From: UBA3941 sp002385665
GTDB lineage: Bacteria; Bacillota; Clostridia; Caldicoprobacterales; UBA3941
NCBI GenBank assembly: GCA_050949255.1
Contig: JBMNFJ010000016.1
Coordinates: 124,001 to 188,000, forward strand
Length of the DNA stretch: 64,000 nt
Direction of reading: 5' to 3'
The translations under genes were made by a program, and so were the position numbers. This document shows positions 26,584 through 35,707 of the stretch, piece after piece. The stretch's first letter is position 1; every line of letters begins with the position of its first letter. The notes below the pieces were generated by a model. The model was not told where the DNA came from. It ran no database searches and was given only the letters and a program-made list of their open reading frames with translations.

Positions 26584-27264
26584 TTGAAGAAGACATATAA
26601 ATATGAGACTCATTTGCATACCAGGGAAGGAAGTGCCTGCGCTTCTGCTACGGGCAGGGAGATGGTCAGGGCACATATAGAAGCGGGATATTCAGGTATG
26701 ATTGTGACGGATCACTTTTTTAACGGGAATACTGCCGTTCCAAGGAATATCCCCTGGAAGGATAGGGTGGAACTTTTTTGTCTAGGCTATGAAAATGCAG
26801 CAGATGAAGCCAAAAATACTGATTTTAGTGTTTTTTTCGGCTGGGAATATGCCTATCGTGGAACAGAATTTTTAACCTATGGACTGGATAAAAAGTTCCT
26901 ATTAGACCATCCGGATATCCTTGACTGGAGTATAGAGAAGTATTTTGATAAAGTGCATGAGCATGGAGGTTTTTTGTCTCATGCTCATCCTTTCAGGGAG
27001 GCCTTTTATATTGATACAGTTAGGTTATACCCGGATTATGTGGATGCGGTTGAGGTGATAAATTCCAGTCACCTGGATCCTAAATTCGATGAAAGGGCCT
27101 TAGCCTATGCCAAGAAACACAATTTGCCGATGACCGCCGGTTCCGATTCCCATCACCTAGATAGCTTACCTGGAGGCGGTATGGAGTTTTATGAAAGGCT
27201 TAATTCCATTGAGGATTTTGTTCGAGCTGTAAAGGATCAGGCCTATATTCTAATCGAGACATAA
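26584..27264 (+). CDS. PHP domain metal-dependent phosphoesterase family protein
   Basis: 226 residues with PHP-domain metal ligands: ETHLHTREGSACA (HxH), VTDHF, the histidine pair in HGGFLSHAHPFRE, and GSDSHHLD near the C-terminus. PHP proteins hydrolyse phosphate esters; small stand-alone members act on nucleotides, histidinol phosphate or unknown substrates. TTG start at 26584 behind TTAGGGGG. It is 95 bases downstream of prfB. No specific substrate can be given. Confidence 0.8.
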   Translation: MKKTYKYETHLHTREGSACASATGREMVRAHIEAGYSGMIVTDHFFNGNTAVPRNIPWKDRVELFCLGYENAADEAKNTDFSVFFGWEYAYRGTEFLTYGLDKKFLLDHPDILDWSIEKYFDKVHEHGGFLSHAHPFREAFYIDTVRLYPDYVDAVEVINSSHLDPKFDERALAYAKKHNLPMTAGSDSHHLDSLPGGGMEFYERLNSIEDFVRAVKDQAYILIET

Positions 27265-27398
27265 TATCTAATAAGGAATTTACAGATCCAATCGTTTTAT
27301 CTATTTAGCATGAAAAGATAAACCCGTTGGCAAAATATGTCCTATATGGTACAATTATCTTAACCTCAAGGGGTTTGGAAAAAGAGGGGGGTATTCTC

Positions 27399-27854
27399 AT
27401 GATTGAAACACAATATGTCATCTTTAGATTAGGGGAGGATCTTTATGGAGCGACTATAAAGGATGTACAGGAAATTATCCTTCCCCAAAAGCCCACCAGG
27501 GTACCTAATAATCCGGATTTTATAGAGGGGATTATTGATTATCGGGATAGGGTGATACCTGTCCTGGATCTAAAGAAACGTTTTCAATTGGGGGACAGTA
27601 AGTATGAAGGTCAGTCCAGGTTTATAGTAGCAAGGGTAAATGATAATGATATAGCCTTTGCTGTGGACGAGGTTACTGAGATACTGAGAGCCCAAAGGGA
27701 GGATATCGAAGAGGCCCCCGAGGCAACCCGCATTGGCAAGGAATATATTTACGGGGTAACCCATATAGGTGACCAACTTATAGTTTTGTTGGAGCTTTCC
27801 AAGGTCTTATCCGTAGATGAGCGGGATGTGCTCGAATCCATGGATATCGGTTAA
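27399..27854 (+). CDS. cheW: Chemotaxis coupling protein CheW
   Basis: 151-residue CheW domain that links chemoreceptors to the CheA kinase. Matching stretches: YVIFRLGEDLYGATIKDVQEII, VPNNPDFIEGIIDYRDRVIPVLDLKKRF, and the C-terminal YIYGVTHIGDQLIVLLELSKVL. The frame is open from 27327, but the ATG at 27399 follows GAGGGGGG and gives the usual size. No other chemotaxis gene is in the window, so it may be an extra CheW. A terminator follows directly. Confidence 0.92.
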   Translation: MIETQYVIFRLGEDLYGATIKDVQEIILPQKPTRVPNNPDFIEGIIDYRDRVIPVLDLKKRFQLGDSKYEGQSRFIVARVNDNDIAFAVDEVTEILRAQREDIEEAPEATRIGKEYIYGVTHIGDQLIVLLELSKVLSVDERDVLESMDIG

Positions 27855-27912
27855 TTATATTTGTAAAATCAGGCATATAAATTGTTAAGGGATAGCTAAT
27901 ATAAGGGAATAT

Positions 27913-27943
27913 AACACCGCAGCCAATTGGCGCGGTGTTTTTT
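27913..27943 (+). terminator. Terminator after cheW
   Basis: AACACCGC (27913-27920) pairs with GCGGTGTT (27932-27939), with an inner GCC-aatt-GGC, followed by TTTTTT. Confidence 0.93.
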
Positions 27944-28031
27944 ATAACATAGTCCAATCCCTATATATATCATTTATCCAGGGCAATCTTTAAATAGCAT
28001 TATCCACCCTATACCCCAATACCTAAAATTA

Positions 28032-28102
28032 TGATATAATCCAATACGGTGTTCCCGGCGCTACATGGGGAGGCAAAAAACCACTTTTGAATGTAGGCTG
28101 GG
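28032..28102 (+). promoter_or_regulatory. Extended -10 promoter and structured leader of the third MATE gene
   Basis: TGATATAAT (28032-28040) is a TGn-extended -10 box; transcription should start near 28047. The RNA would open with a 12-bp hairpin: CCCGGC-g-CTACAT (28054-28066) with ATGTAGGCTGGG (28091-28102), one wobble and one bulge. It encloses a 24-base loop containing GGGGAGGCAAAAAACC. No T run follows, so it is not a simple terminator. It lies 30 bases before the MATE start, which fits a regulatory leader. Confidence 0.55.
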
Positions 28103-28132
28103 TATTATTTATGGTTATAGGAGAATGTGTAG

Positions 28133-29518
28133 ATGGCAACTAGAATAAAGGACATGACTAAAGGGAAACCCACTAAACTTATATTGACCTTTGCTTTACC
28201 CCTAATGCTGGGGAGCGTATTCCAACAAACATATACCATGGTTGATTCCATAATAGTTGGGAGAGTAGTCGGAGTAGAGGCACTGGCAGCTTTGGGGGTA
28301 TCTGACTGGGTGAACTGGATGATGGTAGGACTGGTAATGGGTTTCGCCCATGGTTTCACAATATTGATATCCCAGCGATTTGGAGCAGAGGACTATGTAG
28401 GGCTTAGAAAGACTGTTGCCATGTGCACAATTCTTTCAGGTATTATAGGGATTATACTGGCCGCGATTGGTTTTGGATTTGCCAGGTCTATACTTCAGGC
28501 AATACAGACACCGGAGAATATAATAGACTATACTCACCTCTATGTCAGTATTTATTCTTTGGGCTATCCCATGATCATGGCATACAATATGGCATCCTCC
28601 ATCTTAAGAGGTATGGGAGATAGCAAAACACCCTTATGGGCTATGATTATTTCCTCTATCATTAATATTATACTGGATATTATATTTATTGCGGTATTTC
28701 GTTGGGGTGTGGCAGGGGTAGCCATCGCAACAATTATGGCACAGGCATTTTCCTTTCTCTACTGCCTGAATACAATAAGAAAGATTCCTATTTTGCGTAT
28801 GGAAGCCACAGATTGGAAAATTGATAAGCGTATCATTGGACACCTATTAAGGCTGAGCATACCCATGGCCTCTCAGAATGCCATAATCGGTGCAGGAGGC
28901 ATGGTAGTACAATATGTCATAAATGGATATGGATTTATAATTGTGGCAGGCTTTACTGCTACTAACAGATTATATGGACTCCTTGAGATGGCGGCCATAT
29001 CCTTTGGGTTTGCCATTGCTACCTTTGCGGGACAGAATTTAGGCGCAAAGAAATACGAGCGTATCAGGGAAGGCGTAACTTCCTTGGTAAAGGTTGCTGT
29101 GGGCACCGCCTGTGCAATCTCCGTGATTATGATAGCATTTGGGCGGAAAGTTTTAATGCTCTATATTACCGGTGATACGCTGGAAGTTGAAGCCGTACTA
29201 AATGTAGCTTACAAATATCTATTTATCATGGTTTCTCTATTGTTTATTCTGTACCTGTTACACGTGTATCGTTCTGCTCTACAGGGTATGGGTGATACTG
29301 TAATGCCTATGGTCTCGGGGATAGTCGAACTGGTTATGAGAATATCCGCTGTAGCTTTCCTTCCCCTCTTGATTGGTGAAATTGGACTCTACTTTTCAGA
29401 AGTAGCCGCCTGGCTCGGTGCTGTAATAGTCCTTATGACCGCATATTATATAAGAATAAACAGATTGCAAAGTATAAGTAATCTAGAAAAAAATAGGACA
29501 ATACCTATAGAAGTATAG
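28133..29518 (+). CDS. MATE family efflux transporter (third of three)
   Basis: 461-residue 12-helix MATE exporter, with QQTYTMVDSIIVGRVVG, ALAALG, ASSILRGMGDSKTP and ATFAGQNLGAKKYERI. ATG at 28133, AGGAG 9 bases upstream. It is monocistronic between the cheW terminator and its own terminator. The structured leader suggests that its expression is controlled by an RNA element. Confidence 0.9.
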   Translation: MATRIKDMTKGKPTKLILTFALPLMLGSVFQQTYTMVDSIIVGRVVGVEALAALGVSDWVNWMMVGLVMGFAHGFTILISQRFGAEDYVGLRKTVAMCTILSGIIGIILAAIGFGFARSILQAIQTPENIIDYTHLYVSIYSLGYPMIMAYNMASSILRGMGDSKTPLWAMIISSIINIILDIIFIAVFRWGVAGVAIATIMAQAFSFLYCLNTIRKIPILRMEATDWKIDKRIIGHLLRLSIPMASQNAIIGAGGMVVQYVINGYGFIIVAGFTATNRLYGLLEMAAISFGFAIATFAGQNLGAKKYERIREGVTSLVKVAVGTACAISVIMIAFGRKVLMLYITGDTLEVEAVLNVAYKYLFIMVSLLFILYLLHVYRSALQGMGDTVMPMVSGIVELVMRISAVAFLPLLIGEIGLYFSEVAAWLGAVIVLMTAYYIRINRLQSISNLEKNRTIPIEV

Positions 29519-29550
29519 TATAGCTTTCTGTATAAATATAAAAATTTGAA

Positions 29551-29587
29551 AAAGTACCGTAACAATCCCAGCGGTACTTCTTTTTTA
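29551..29587 (+). terminator. Terminator after the third MATE gene
   Basis: AGTACCGT (29553-29560) pairs with GCGGTACT (29571-29578), one wobble, then TCTTTTTT. Confidence 0.9.
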
Positions 29588-29958
29588 TGTATTACTTAGT
29601 ATATATTTGTGCTGGGGCTGTGTCTGTCTAAGAGGACAGACGGTATACAATCATAATATGCTAGTATAGGTCATTGTATGGTAATCTACCATCTGCTATA
29701 ATGAAATGAAACACATATTTTTATGGATATCTAAAGATATTTTCTATTCACTTTAATATATGCCCTGGAATTATTGGCCCTATAATCACACTCTTGTATA
29801 TAACAAAACAACAAAGAGAATCCAGGGTTTTCACAGACAACTAGGACAGGCGTTGGAGGGTCAGACTCTTCAAATCCTCAAGTAGAACATAATCCTTGAA
29901 CCTCTCAGTCTCAATGGTTCGAGAGTTAAGTGATTATACACAAAAAGGAGTGGTAATC
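29588..29958 (+). other. Gene-free region upstream of the rhamnosidase
   Basis: About 370 bases without a coding frame I trust. A hairpin GTCTGTC-taagag-GACAGAC lies at about 29624-29642. The rest is AT-rich and should carry the rhamnosidase promoter, but no clear -35/-10 pair stands out. It ends in AAGGAG (29945-29950). Confidence 0.4.
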
Positions 29959-32619
29959 TTGTTAAAAGCTATAGGGCTAAGATGTGAGTATTTGACAAAC
30001 CCCATAGGGATTGGTGAAACGAAACCAAGATTCGGTTGGATATTGGATTCGGACAAAAGGAATGTAGTTCAGGAGAGCTATCATCTACAGGTGGGTATGG
30101 ATCAGAATTTTACTGATGTAATTTGGGATACAGGTATAGTCAGGTCTTCAGAATCCGCCCATGTTGAGTACGAAGGGCCTGAACTACAGTCATCGACCAG
30201 ATATTTTTATAGGGTAAGGATAACCGATAACTACAAGAATGAAAGCCCTTGGAGTGATGCAGCATTCTTTGAAACCGGGATTCTGGATCCCGATATATGG
30301 AAGGCGAGGTTTATCAGTCCGGAAGGGGATGATGAAGGAGCCTCATCTAAGGGAAAGCTTGTTAGAAAGGAATTTAAACTGGAGGACGAGATTGAGTTCG
30401 CCAGAGTTTACGTCACCGCTTTGGGAATGTACGAACTTTACATTAACGGTAGCAGGGTAGGGGAAGGCCTTTTGACACCGGGTTGGACCGACTATAGAAA
30501 AAGGCTCCAATACCAAACCTATGATGTTACCGATCTTCTAAAGGCTGGTGACAATGCCATAGGTGCATCCCTGGGTGTTGGCTGGTATAAAGGGGATTTA
30601 GGATGGGGTGGTCGTCGTAATGTATACGGAAATCGGATGGGATTTTTGCTTCAGCTGCTGGTCAGGTATAGCGATGGTCGAGAAGTTATAATAGTTTCTG
30701 ATGCTGGCTGGAAGGCTTCAGACAGCCCTATAGTATATTCGGAGCTATATCACGGTGAAACCTACGATGCACGGAAAGAACAAGCAGGTTGGAACATGCC
30801 AGGGTTTGATGATAAGGACTGGTCCGGCGTATGGGTTATGGATAAGGATTTATCAATTCTTGTACCCCAGGACGGGGTACTGATTGTGAGGCAGGAGACC
30901 TTAAGGCCTGTATCCATGTTCAGAACACCAAAAGATGAACTGGTTATAGACTTTGGACAGAATATGAGCGGCTGGGTCAGGTTTAAAGCAGAAGGTAATG
31001 CCGGCGACAGGGTAGTTTTAAAGCATGCCGAAGTGCTGGATGCAGAAGGAAATTTCTATACGGAAAATCTACGGTCAGCAAAGAACAGGATAGAGTATAT
31101 CTTAAAGGGTGAGGGTATGGAGACCTTCGAACCCCATTTTACATTCCAGGGATTTAGATATGTCTTAATAGAGGAGTATCCGGGAAATGTTGATATAGAG
31201 AATTTCGAGGCTGTGGTAATCCATTCGGATATGGAAAGAGTAGGAGGTTTTTCATGTTCCAATGAATTGGTTAACAAGCTTCATCACAATATTCTATGGG
31301 GCCTTAAGGGTAATTTCGTGGATATACCCACTGATTGTCCCCAAAGGGATGAAAGGCTTGGTTGGACCGGAGATGCCCAGGTATTTATGAAGACTGCCTG
31401 CTATCTAAAGGATGTAAGGGTATTCTTTAAGAAGTGGTTTAGGGATATAAGGGCAGGTCAATTGGATGATGGGGGTATACCCTATGTTATACCCGATGTC
31501 CTCACGGAGATCAATGAGGATGGTTCAGTAGGTGATAATCACTCTGCGACCGGATGGGGTGATGCAGCAGTAATCTGTCCCTGGACACTTTATTTAACCT
31601 ATGGTGATAAGCGGATACTAGAGGAACAATATGATAGTATGAAAGCTTGGATAGAATATATTAGAGGGAAGGCACAGGACGGAGTCCTTTGGAATACCGG
31701 GTTTCATTATGGGGATTGGGTAGCCTTGGATGCCAAGGAGGGCAGCTATTTTGGTGCTACTCCCAACGATCTGACGGCAACGGCTTTTTATGCCTATTCT
31801 ACAGAGATTCTGGTAAAGACAGCAAGGATATTGGGAAAGGACGAGGATGCAGAGAAGTATTCAAGGCTACACGAGTCTATATTGAAAGCCTATAGGGATG
31901 AATTCTTCACCCCCAACGGCAGACTGGCAGCTCCTACACAGACCGCCCATATCCTCTCTCTGATGTTTGGATTGGCACCAGAGGAATATAAGGAACGTAC
32001 CATAAAGGGACTTATAAAATTATTGGACGATAATGACGGCCATTTACAAACTGGATTTTTAGGCACACCGTATTTCTGTCATGTACTAAGTCAGAACGGC
32101 AGACTCAAGGAGGCCTACGATCTATTGCTGAAGGAGGATTATCCATCCTGGCTATATCAGGTAAAGATGGGAGCTACCACAATATGGGAGCATTGGGATG
32201 GCATCAAACCGGATGGAACCATGTGGAGTCCGGATATGAACTCCTTTAATCATTATGCTTATGGTTCCATAGGCGATTGGCTCTACGGGGTAGTTGCAGG
32301 CTTGAATACAGACCCTGAGAATCCAGGTTTTAAGCGTGCCCTCATGAGACCCCAGCCTGGGGGAGGATTGACCTATGCAAGGGCTGAGTATAAGAGTGTA
32401 TATGGAAAGATCGCAATAAAATGGGCTATAAAGGATGGGAATATGGTGGTGGATGTTATGGTGCCTCATAATACTACCGCCCATCTGGTTTTGCCCTATG
32501 CTGATTCAGAGGCCATTGTTGGGGATAATGTAGAATTCACTTCCTGTCCTGGCGGCTGCCAAGCGGAGATCGGTTCAGGTACTTATAGTTTCACTTATCC
32601 TTATAAGGGTGATAATTAA
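29959..32619 (+). CDS. Alpha-L-rhamnosidase (glycoside hydrolase family 78)
   Basis: 886-residue enzyme that removes terminal alpha-L-rhamnose from plant glycosides and pectin-derived rhamnogalacturonan. Domain order: an N-terminal fibronectin-like region with GETKPRFGWILDS, the Bac_rhamnosid_N beta domain with ARVYVTALGMYELYINGSRVG and LTPGWTDYRKRLQYQTYDVT, a concanavalin-like domain, and the alpha/alpha barrel with DCPQRDERLGWTGDAQVF carrying the catalytic acids, and TTIWEHWDGI. There is no signal peptide, so it acts on imported oligosaccharides in the cytoplasm. TTG at 29959, 8 bases behind AAGGAG, is preferred over an upstream TTG at 29896 with no ribosome site. Confidence 0.94.
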   Translation: MLKAIGLRCEYLTNPIGIGETKPRFGWILDSDKRNVVQESYHLQVGMDQNFTDVIWDTGIVRSSESAHVEYEGPELQSSTRYFYRVRITDNYKNESPWSDAAFFETGILDPDIWKARFISPEGDDEGASSKGKLVRKEFKLEDEIEFARVYVTALGMYELYINGSRVGEGLLTPGWTDYRKRLQYQTYDVTDLLKAGDNAIGASLGVGWYKGDLGWGGRRNVYGNRMGFLLQLLVRYSDGREVIIVSDAGWKASDSPIVYSELYHGETYDARKEQAGWNMPGFDDKDWSGVWVMDKDLSILVPQDGVLIVRQETLRPVSMFRTPKDELVIDFGQNMSGWVRFKAEGNAGDRVVLKHAEVLDAEGNFYTENLRSAKNRIEYILKGEGMETFEPHFTFQGFRYVLIEEYPGNVDIENFEAVVIHSDMERVGGFSCSNELVNKLHHNILWGLKGNFVDIPTDCPQRDERLGWTGDAQVFMKTACYLKDVRVFFKKWFRDIRAGQLDDGGIPYVIPDVLTEINEDGSVGDNHSATGWGDAAVICPWTLYLTYGDKRILEEQYDSMKAWIEYIRGKAQDGVLWNTGFHYGDWVALDAKEGSYFGATPNDLTATAFYAYSTEILVKTARILGKDEDAEKYSRLHESILKAYRDEFFTPNGRLAAPTQTAHILSLMFGLAPEEYKERTIKGLIKLLDDNDGHLQTGFLGTPYFCHVLSQNGRLKEAYDLLLKEDYPSWLYQVKMGATTIWEHWDGIKPDGTMWSPDMNSFNHYAYGSIGDWLYGVVAGLNTDPENPGFKRALMRPQPGGGLTYARAEYKSVYGKIAIKWAIKDGNMVVDVMVPHNTTAHLVLPYADSEAIVGDNVEFTSCPGGCQAEIGSGTYSFTYPYKGDN

Positions 32620-32666
32620 TAGGCAAGTAATATATGGATTGAATATCAGGTTGGAGGTTAGGACAG

Positions 32667-33305
32667 TTGAGTATTTGGGGTATTTTTATCAGTGCATTTT
32701 TAATAGGGTTTTCTGGGGCCATGATGCCGGGTCCCTTGCTGGGAGTCACCATTGAAGGTAGCCTAAAAAGGGGATACATAGCGGGTCCCTTGGTGGTCTT
32801 AGGCCATGGGATCTTGGAATTCACCCTTGTCTTTGCCATGGCCTTTGGCCTCAGGGAATTCTTTTCAAACCCTATCATAGCGGGGCTAATAGGTATTTTG
32901 GGTGGGGGGTTTCTTGCCTGGATGGGTTACGATATGATAAAGTCCAGCCTGAAAAAGACAGTTTCCCTGGAGGATCAGGAGAATGGGGGCATGGGGCATA
33001 GGAATCTTATCCTGGCGGGTATAGTCGTAAGCGCCACAAACCCCTATTTTATACTATGGTGGGCTTCCACGGGAATGGAATCCATCCGTCAGGCCTATAC
33101 TATGGGAGTATTGGGTATCTTGGCCTTTTACTTTGGCCATATCCTATCGGATTTCACATGGTATGTGGCGATTTCCACCGCATTCTCCAAGGGAAAGAAG
33201 CTGATGAATGATACAGTTTACAGATGGGTCATTCTATGTTTGGGAGCTTTTATCCTGATATTCTCAGTTAGATTCATAATAGGCGGATGGCAGATGCTTT
33301 TCTAA
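32667..33305 (+). CDS. LysE/RhtB family amino acid exporter
   Basis: 212-residue membrane protein with six hydrophobic segments. The N-terminus has GFSGAMMPGPLLGVTIEGSLKRG, matching the LysE pattern around the G-x-x-PGP motif, and the middle has AGIVVSATNPYFILWW, the second conserved site. The family exports lysine, homoserine, threonine or similar compounds. TTG start with GGAGG 9 bases upstream. It lies 47 bases after the rhamnosidase and could share its mRNA, though no metabolic link is obvious. Confidence 0.88.
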   Translation: MSIWGIFISAFLIGFSGAMMPGPLLGVTIEGSLKRGYIAGPLVVLGHGILEFTLVFAMAFGLREFFSNPIIAGLIGILGGGFLAWMGYDMIKSSLKKTVSLEDQENGGMGHRNLILAGIVVSATNPYFILWWASTGMESIRQAYTMGVLGILAFYFGHILSDFTWYVAISTAFSKGKKLMNDTVYRWVILCLGAFILIFSVRFIIGGWQMLF

Positions 33306-33321
33306 TAGTCATTCTAAACCT

Positions 33322-33356
33322 TGGGGCTTCATTTTATATGTAGCCCCATTATATTA
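33322..33356 (+). terminator. Weak terminator or intercistronic hairpin
   Basis: TGGGGCT (33322-33328) pairs with AGCCCCA (33342-33348), followed by an imperfect T-rich stretch TTATATT. Confidence 0.5.
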
Positions 33357-33395
33357 ATCTGATTTATTAAACTCATAGATGGAGGTATTATCAAG

Positions 33396-34466
33396 GTGGA
33401 ATTATCGCTAAAACCGGATTTTGATAAGACCAAGAAGAGGATTGATGCATTTTGGCACTGTGAGATAGTGGACAGACCCCCCGTCAGCATTATACTACCC
33501 AAAGAGAATCCCAGCCCCCTGCCCCATAAGGAATATAAGGATCATAGGGAAAGGTGGCTGGATATAGAGTTTAGGGCTGAACTGTTGGATAGGGAACTGG
33601 AAAACAATATCTATTTTGCAGACGGAGTACCTACGGTTTTTCCCAATATGGGTCCTGAGATCTTCAGCGCATGGTGTGGATGTCCGTATCAATTTGGAGA
33701 AACAACCACATGGAGTGAGCCCTGTATTATTGAATGGGAGACGGATAGCCAGGACGCAGTCTTTAACCCCGAACACCCCCTATTTAAAGCCACTGTAGAA
33801 TTTACAAGGTTGTTAATTGAGAGGGGAAAGGACAAATTTATAGTAGGACTTACAGACTTTCATCCTGGTGGGGATCATTTGGCGGCATTGCGGGATCCGG
33901 CTAACTTGGCCATAGATTTGATTGAAAATCTGGATTATGTGATCCAAAAGCTTGAAGAATCCTACAAGGAATATTTCCATGTATATGATATCTTTTACAA
34001 TATGATAAGGGATGCGGACATGCCCATCACTTCCTGGACGCCTTTATTTTATGAGGGCCGGTACTACATACCATCCAATGACTTTTCCTGTATGATAAGC
34101 AAGGAAATGTTTGATGAGATTTTCCTGCCGGGTATAATTGAGGAATGCAAGTTCTACGACAGATCCATCTACCATTTGGACGGTCCCGATGCACTTAGAC
34201 ACTTGGATTCAATTTTGGATATTGAGGAGCTGAATGCTGTACAATGGATTTGTGGAGCGGGCAACGAGGGTTATGTAAAATGGATAGATGTATACAAGAA
34301 AGTCCAGGACAAGGGTAAGGGAATACAATTACAAATAACCCTGGAGGAATTGCCCCTTGTCTTTGAGACCTTAAAACCTGAAGGAGTTTGGTTTTCCAAT
34401 ATCTATGGTATAGACGATATAGTTACAGCCGAAAGGGTAGTAAAGCGCATTGAAGCATGGAAATAA
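33396..34466 (+). CDS. Uroporphyrinogen decarboxylase (UroD/MtaA/CmuA) superfamily protein
   Basis: 356 residues resembling the UroD-like TIM-barrel proteins that include corrinoid methyltransferases and many uncharacterised Clostridia members. Visible stretches: RIDAFWHCEIVDRPPVSI at the N-terminus, GLTDFHPGGDHLAALRDPANLAIDLIENLD, the YHLDGPDALRHLD metal/substrate region, and CGAGN near the C-terminus. It is probably not a heme enzyme, since no heme genes are near. It could be a methyltransferase or act on a sugar-derived compound. GTG start at 33396 with GGAGG 10 bases upstream. Confidence 0.7.
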   Translation: MELSLKPDFDKTKKRIDAFWHCEIVDRPPVSIILPKENPSPLPHKEYKDHRERWLDIEFRAELLDRELENNIYFADGVPTVFPNMGPEIFSAWCGCPYQFGETTTWSEPCIIEWETDSQDAVFNPEHPLFKATVEFTRLLIERGKDKFIVGLTDFHPGGDHLAALRDPANLAIDLIENLDYVIQKLEESYKEYFHVYDIFYNMIRDADMPITSWTPLFYEGRYYIPSNDFSCMISKEMFDEIFLPGIIEECKFYDRSIYHLDGPDALRHLDSILDIEELNAVQWICGAGNEGYVKWIDVYKKVQDKGKGIQLQITLEELPLVFETLKPEGVWFSNIYGIDDIVTAERVVKRIEAWK

Positions 34467-34555
34467 AATACAAAAGCCAGCAGTCTGGGAAGCCGACCTG
34501 TTTTGTGACGTTGTTCCTATAAGAATGTAAGGTTTTGGCTTAGGGGGTTGATATA

Positions 34556-35707
34556 ATGAAAATCTTACATATCGCAGATTTACATATTGGTAAGCGGGTC
34601 AATGGATTTAACATGATCGAGGATCAGGAGTACATACTGGATGAAATTTTGAAGTTAACAGAGAGTACAAAGCCCGGAGCTGTTCTAATGGCCGGGGATA
34701 TCTACGACAAAAGTCAGCCTTCCACTGAGGCTGTAGAATTATTGGACGAATTTCTAACCAGGTTGGCATTACTGGGACAACCTGTGTTTATAATCAGCGG
34801 AAATCATGACTCCCCCGAACGATTAAGCTTTGGTAGCCGAATCATGGAGAACAACGGACTCCATATCTCGGGCGTGTTTGATGGTTTTCTCCAAAAGACG
34901 ACCCTGGAGGACGAATATGGCAAGGTCAACATATATATGCTGCCCTTTATAAAACCCGCCATGGTCAGGCCGTTTTTCGAAGAACCGGTAGAATCCTATG
35001 AAGAAGCAATCAAAATGGTGATTTCTGAATCTGGGATCAATACGGATGAAAGAAATATTCTTGTGGCCCATCAATTCGTGGTAAGCGGAATGGCACAACC
35101 CCAGATATCGGACTCGGAAACCGTATCCATAGGAGGATTGGATCATGTAGATGCCTCCGTCTTTGATGATTTTGACTATGTCGCCTTGGGACACCTTCAT
35201 AGGTCTCAGCGAATAGGACGGGATTGTATCCGCTATGCCGGTTCACCCCTTAAATATTCCTTTTCAGAAGCTCGCTATAGAAAATCCGTGACCCTTGTTG
35301 AGATGGGTAGAAAGGGAGAGATCCTGATAGATCAAATACCACTTACTCCCCTGCGGGATCTACGGGAAATCAGGGGACCTATCAGGGAGCTGATTCGCAT
35401 TGGGAATGAGGATCCGAAAGGTTCCATGGATTATATCCATGCTATTATCACCGATGAGGAAGAAATCTATGATGCCTTAGGGCAGCTAAGGCAGGTCTAC
35501 CCAAATCTAATGGCCTTGGATCTTGAAAATAGCCGTACCCAACAGGTCTATGATTCCGAAGCCCTGGTTGCCAGCAATGTAGCAGAAAAGGATCCCTTGG
35601 ATTTATTCTCTGAATTCTATCAGATACAGAATAACCAGGAGTTAACCGAGGATGAGATAAGGGTCATGAAGGAAATCTTTCAGCAGGCAGGGGGGATCGG
35701 GATATGA
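34556..35707 (+). CDS. sbcD: SbcD, nuclease subunit of the SbcCD (Mre11-Rad50-like) complex
   Basis: 383-residue Mn-dependent exonuclease/hairpin endonuclease. The calcineurin-like phosphoesterase motifs are clear: HIADLHIGKR, AGDIYDK, SGNHDSPER, and GHLHR later in the protein. With SbcC it cuts DNA hairpins and palindromes and opens blocked DNA ends. ATG at 34556 with TTAGGGGG upstream. The stop overlaps the sbcC start (ATGA at 35704-35707), so the two are translationally coupled. Confidence 0.96.
   Translation: MKILHIADLHIGKRVNGFNMIEDQEYILDEILKLTESTKPGAVLMAGDIYDKSQPSTEAVELLDEFLTRLALLGQPVFIISGNHDSPERLSFGSRIMENNGLHISGVFDGFLQKTTLEDEYGKVNIYMLPFIKPAMVRPFFEEPVESYEEAIKMVISESGINTDERNILVAHQFVVSGMAQPQISDSETVSIGGLDHVDASVFDDFDYVALGHLHRSQRIGRDCIRYAGSPLKYSFSEARYRKSVTLVEMGRKGEILIDQIPLTPLRDLREIRGPIRELIRIGNEDPKGSMDYIHAIITDEEEIYDALGQLRQVYPNLMALDLENSRTQQVYDSEALVASNVAEKDPLDLFSEFYQIQNNQELTEDEIRVMKEIFQQAGGIGI

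Noticed and set aside
28041..28110. Possible signal recognition particle RNA, because GGCGCTACATGGGGAGG recalls the start of clostridial SRP RNA
   Set aside because: The SRP core (GGTCAGG and GGAAGGAAGCAGCC type sequences) is absent and the hairpin is only about 50 bases.
29818..29945. tRNA-like string GGTTCGAGAG upstream of the rhamnosidase
   Set aside because: No acceptor stem, anticodon arm or D arm can be built around it.
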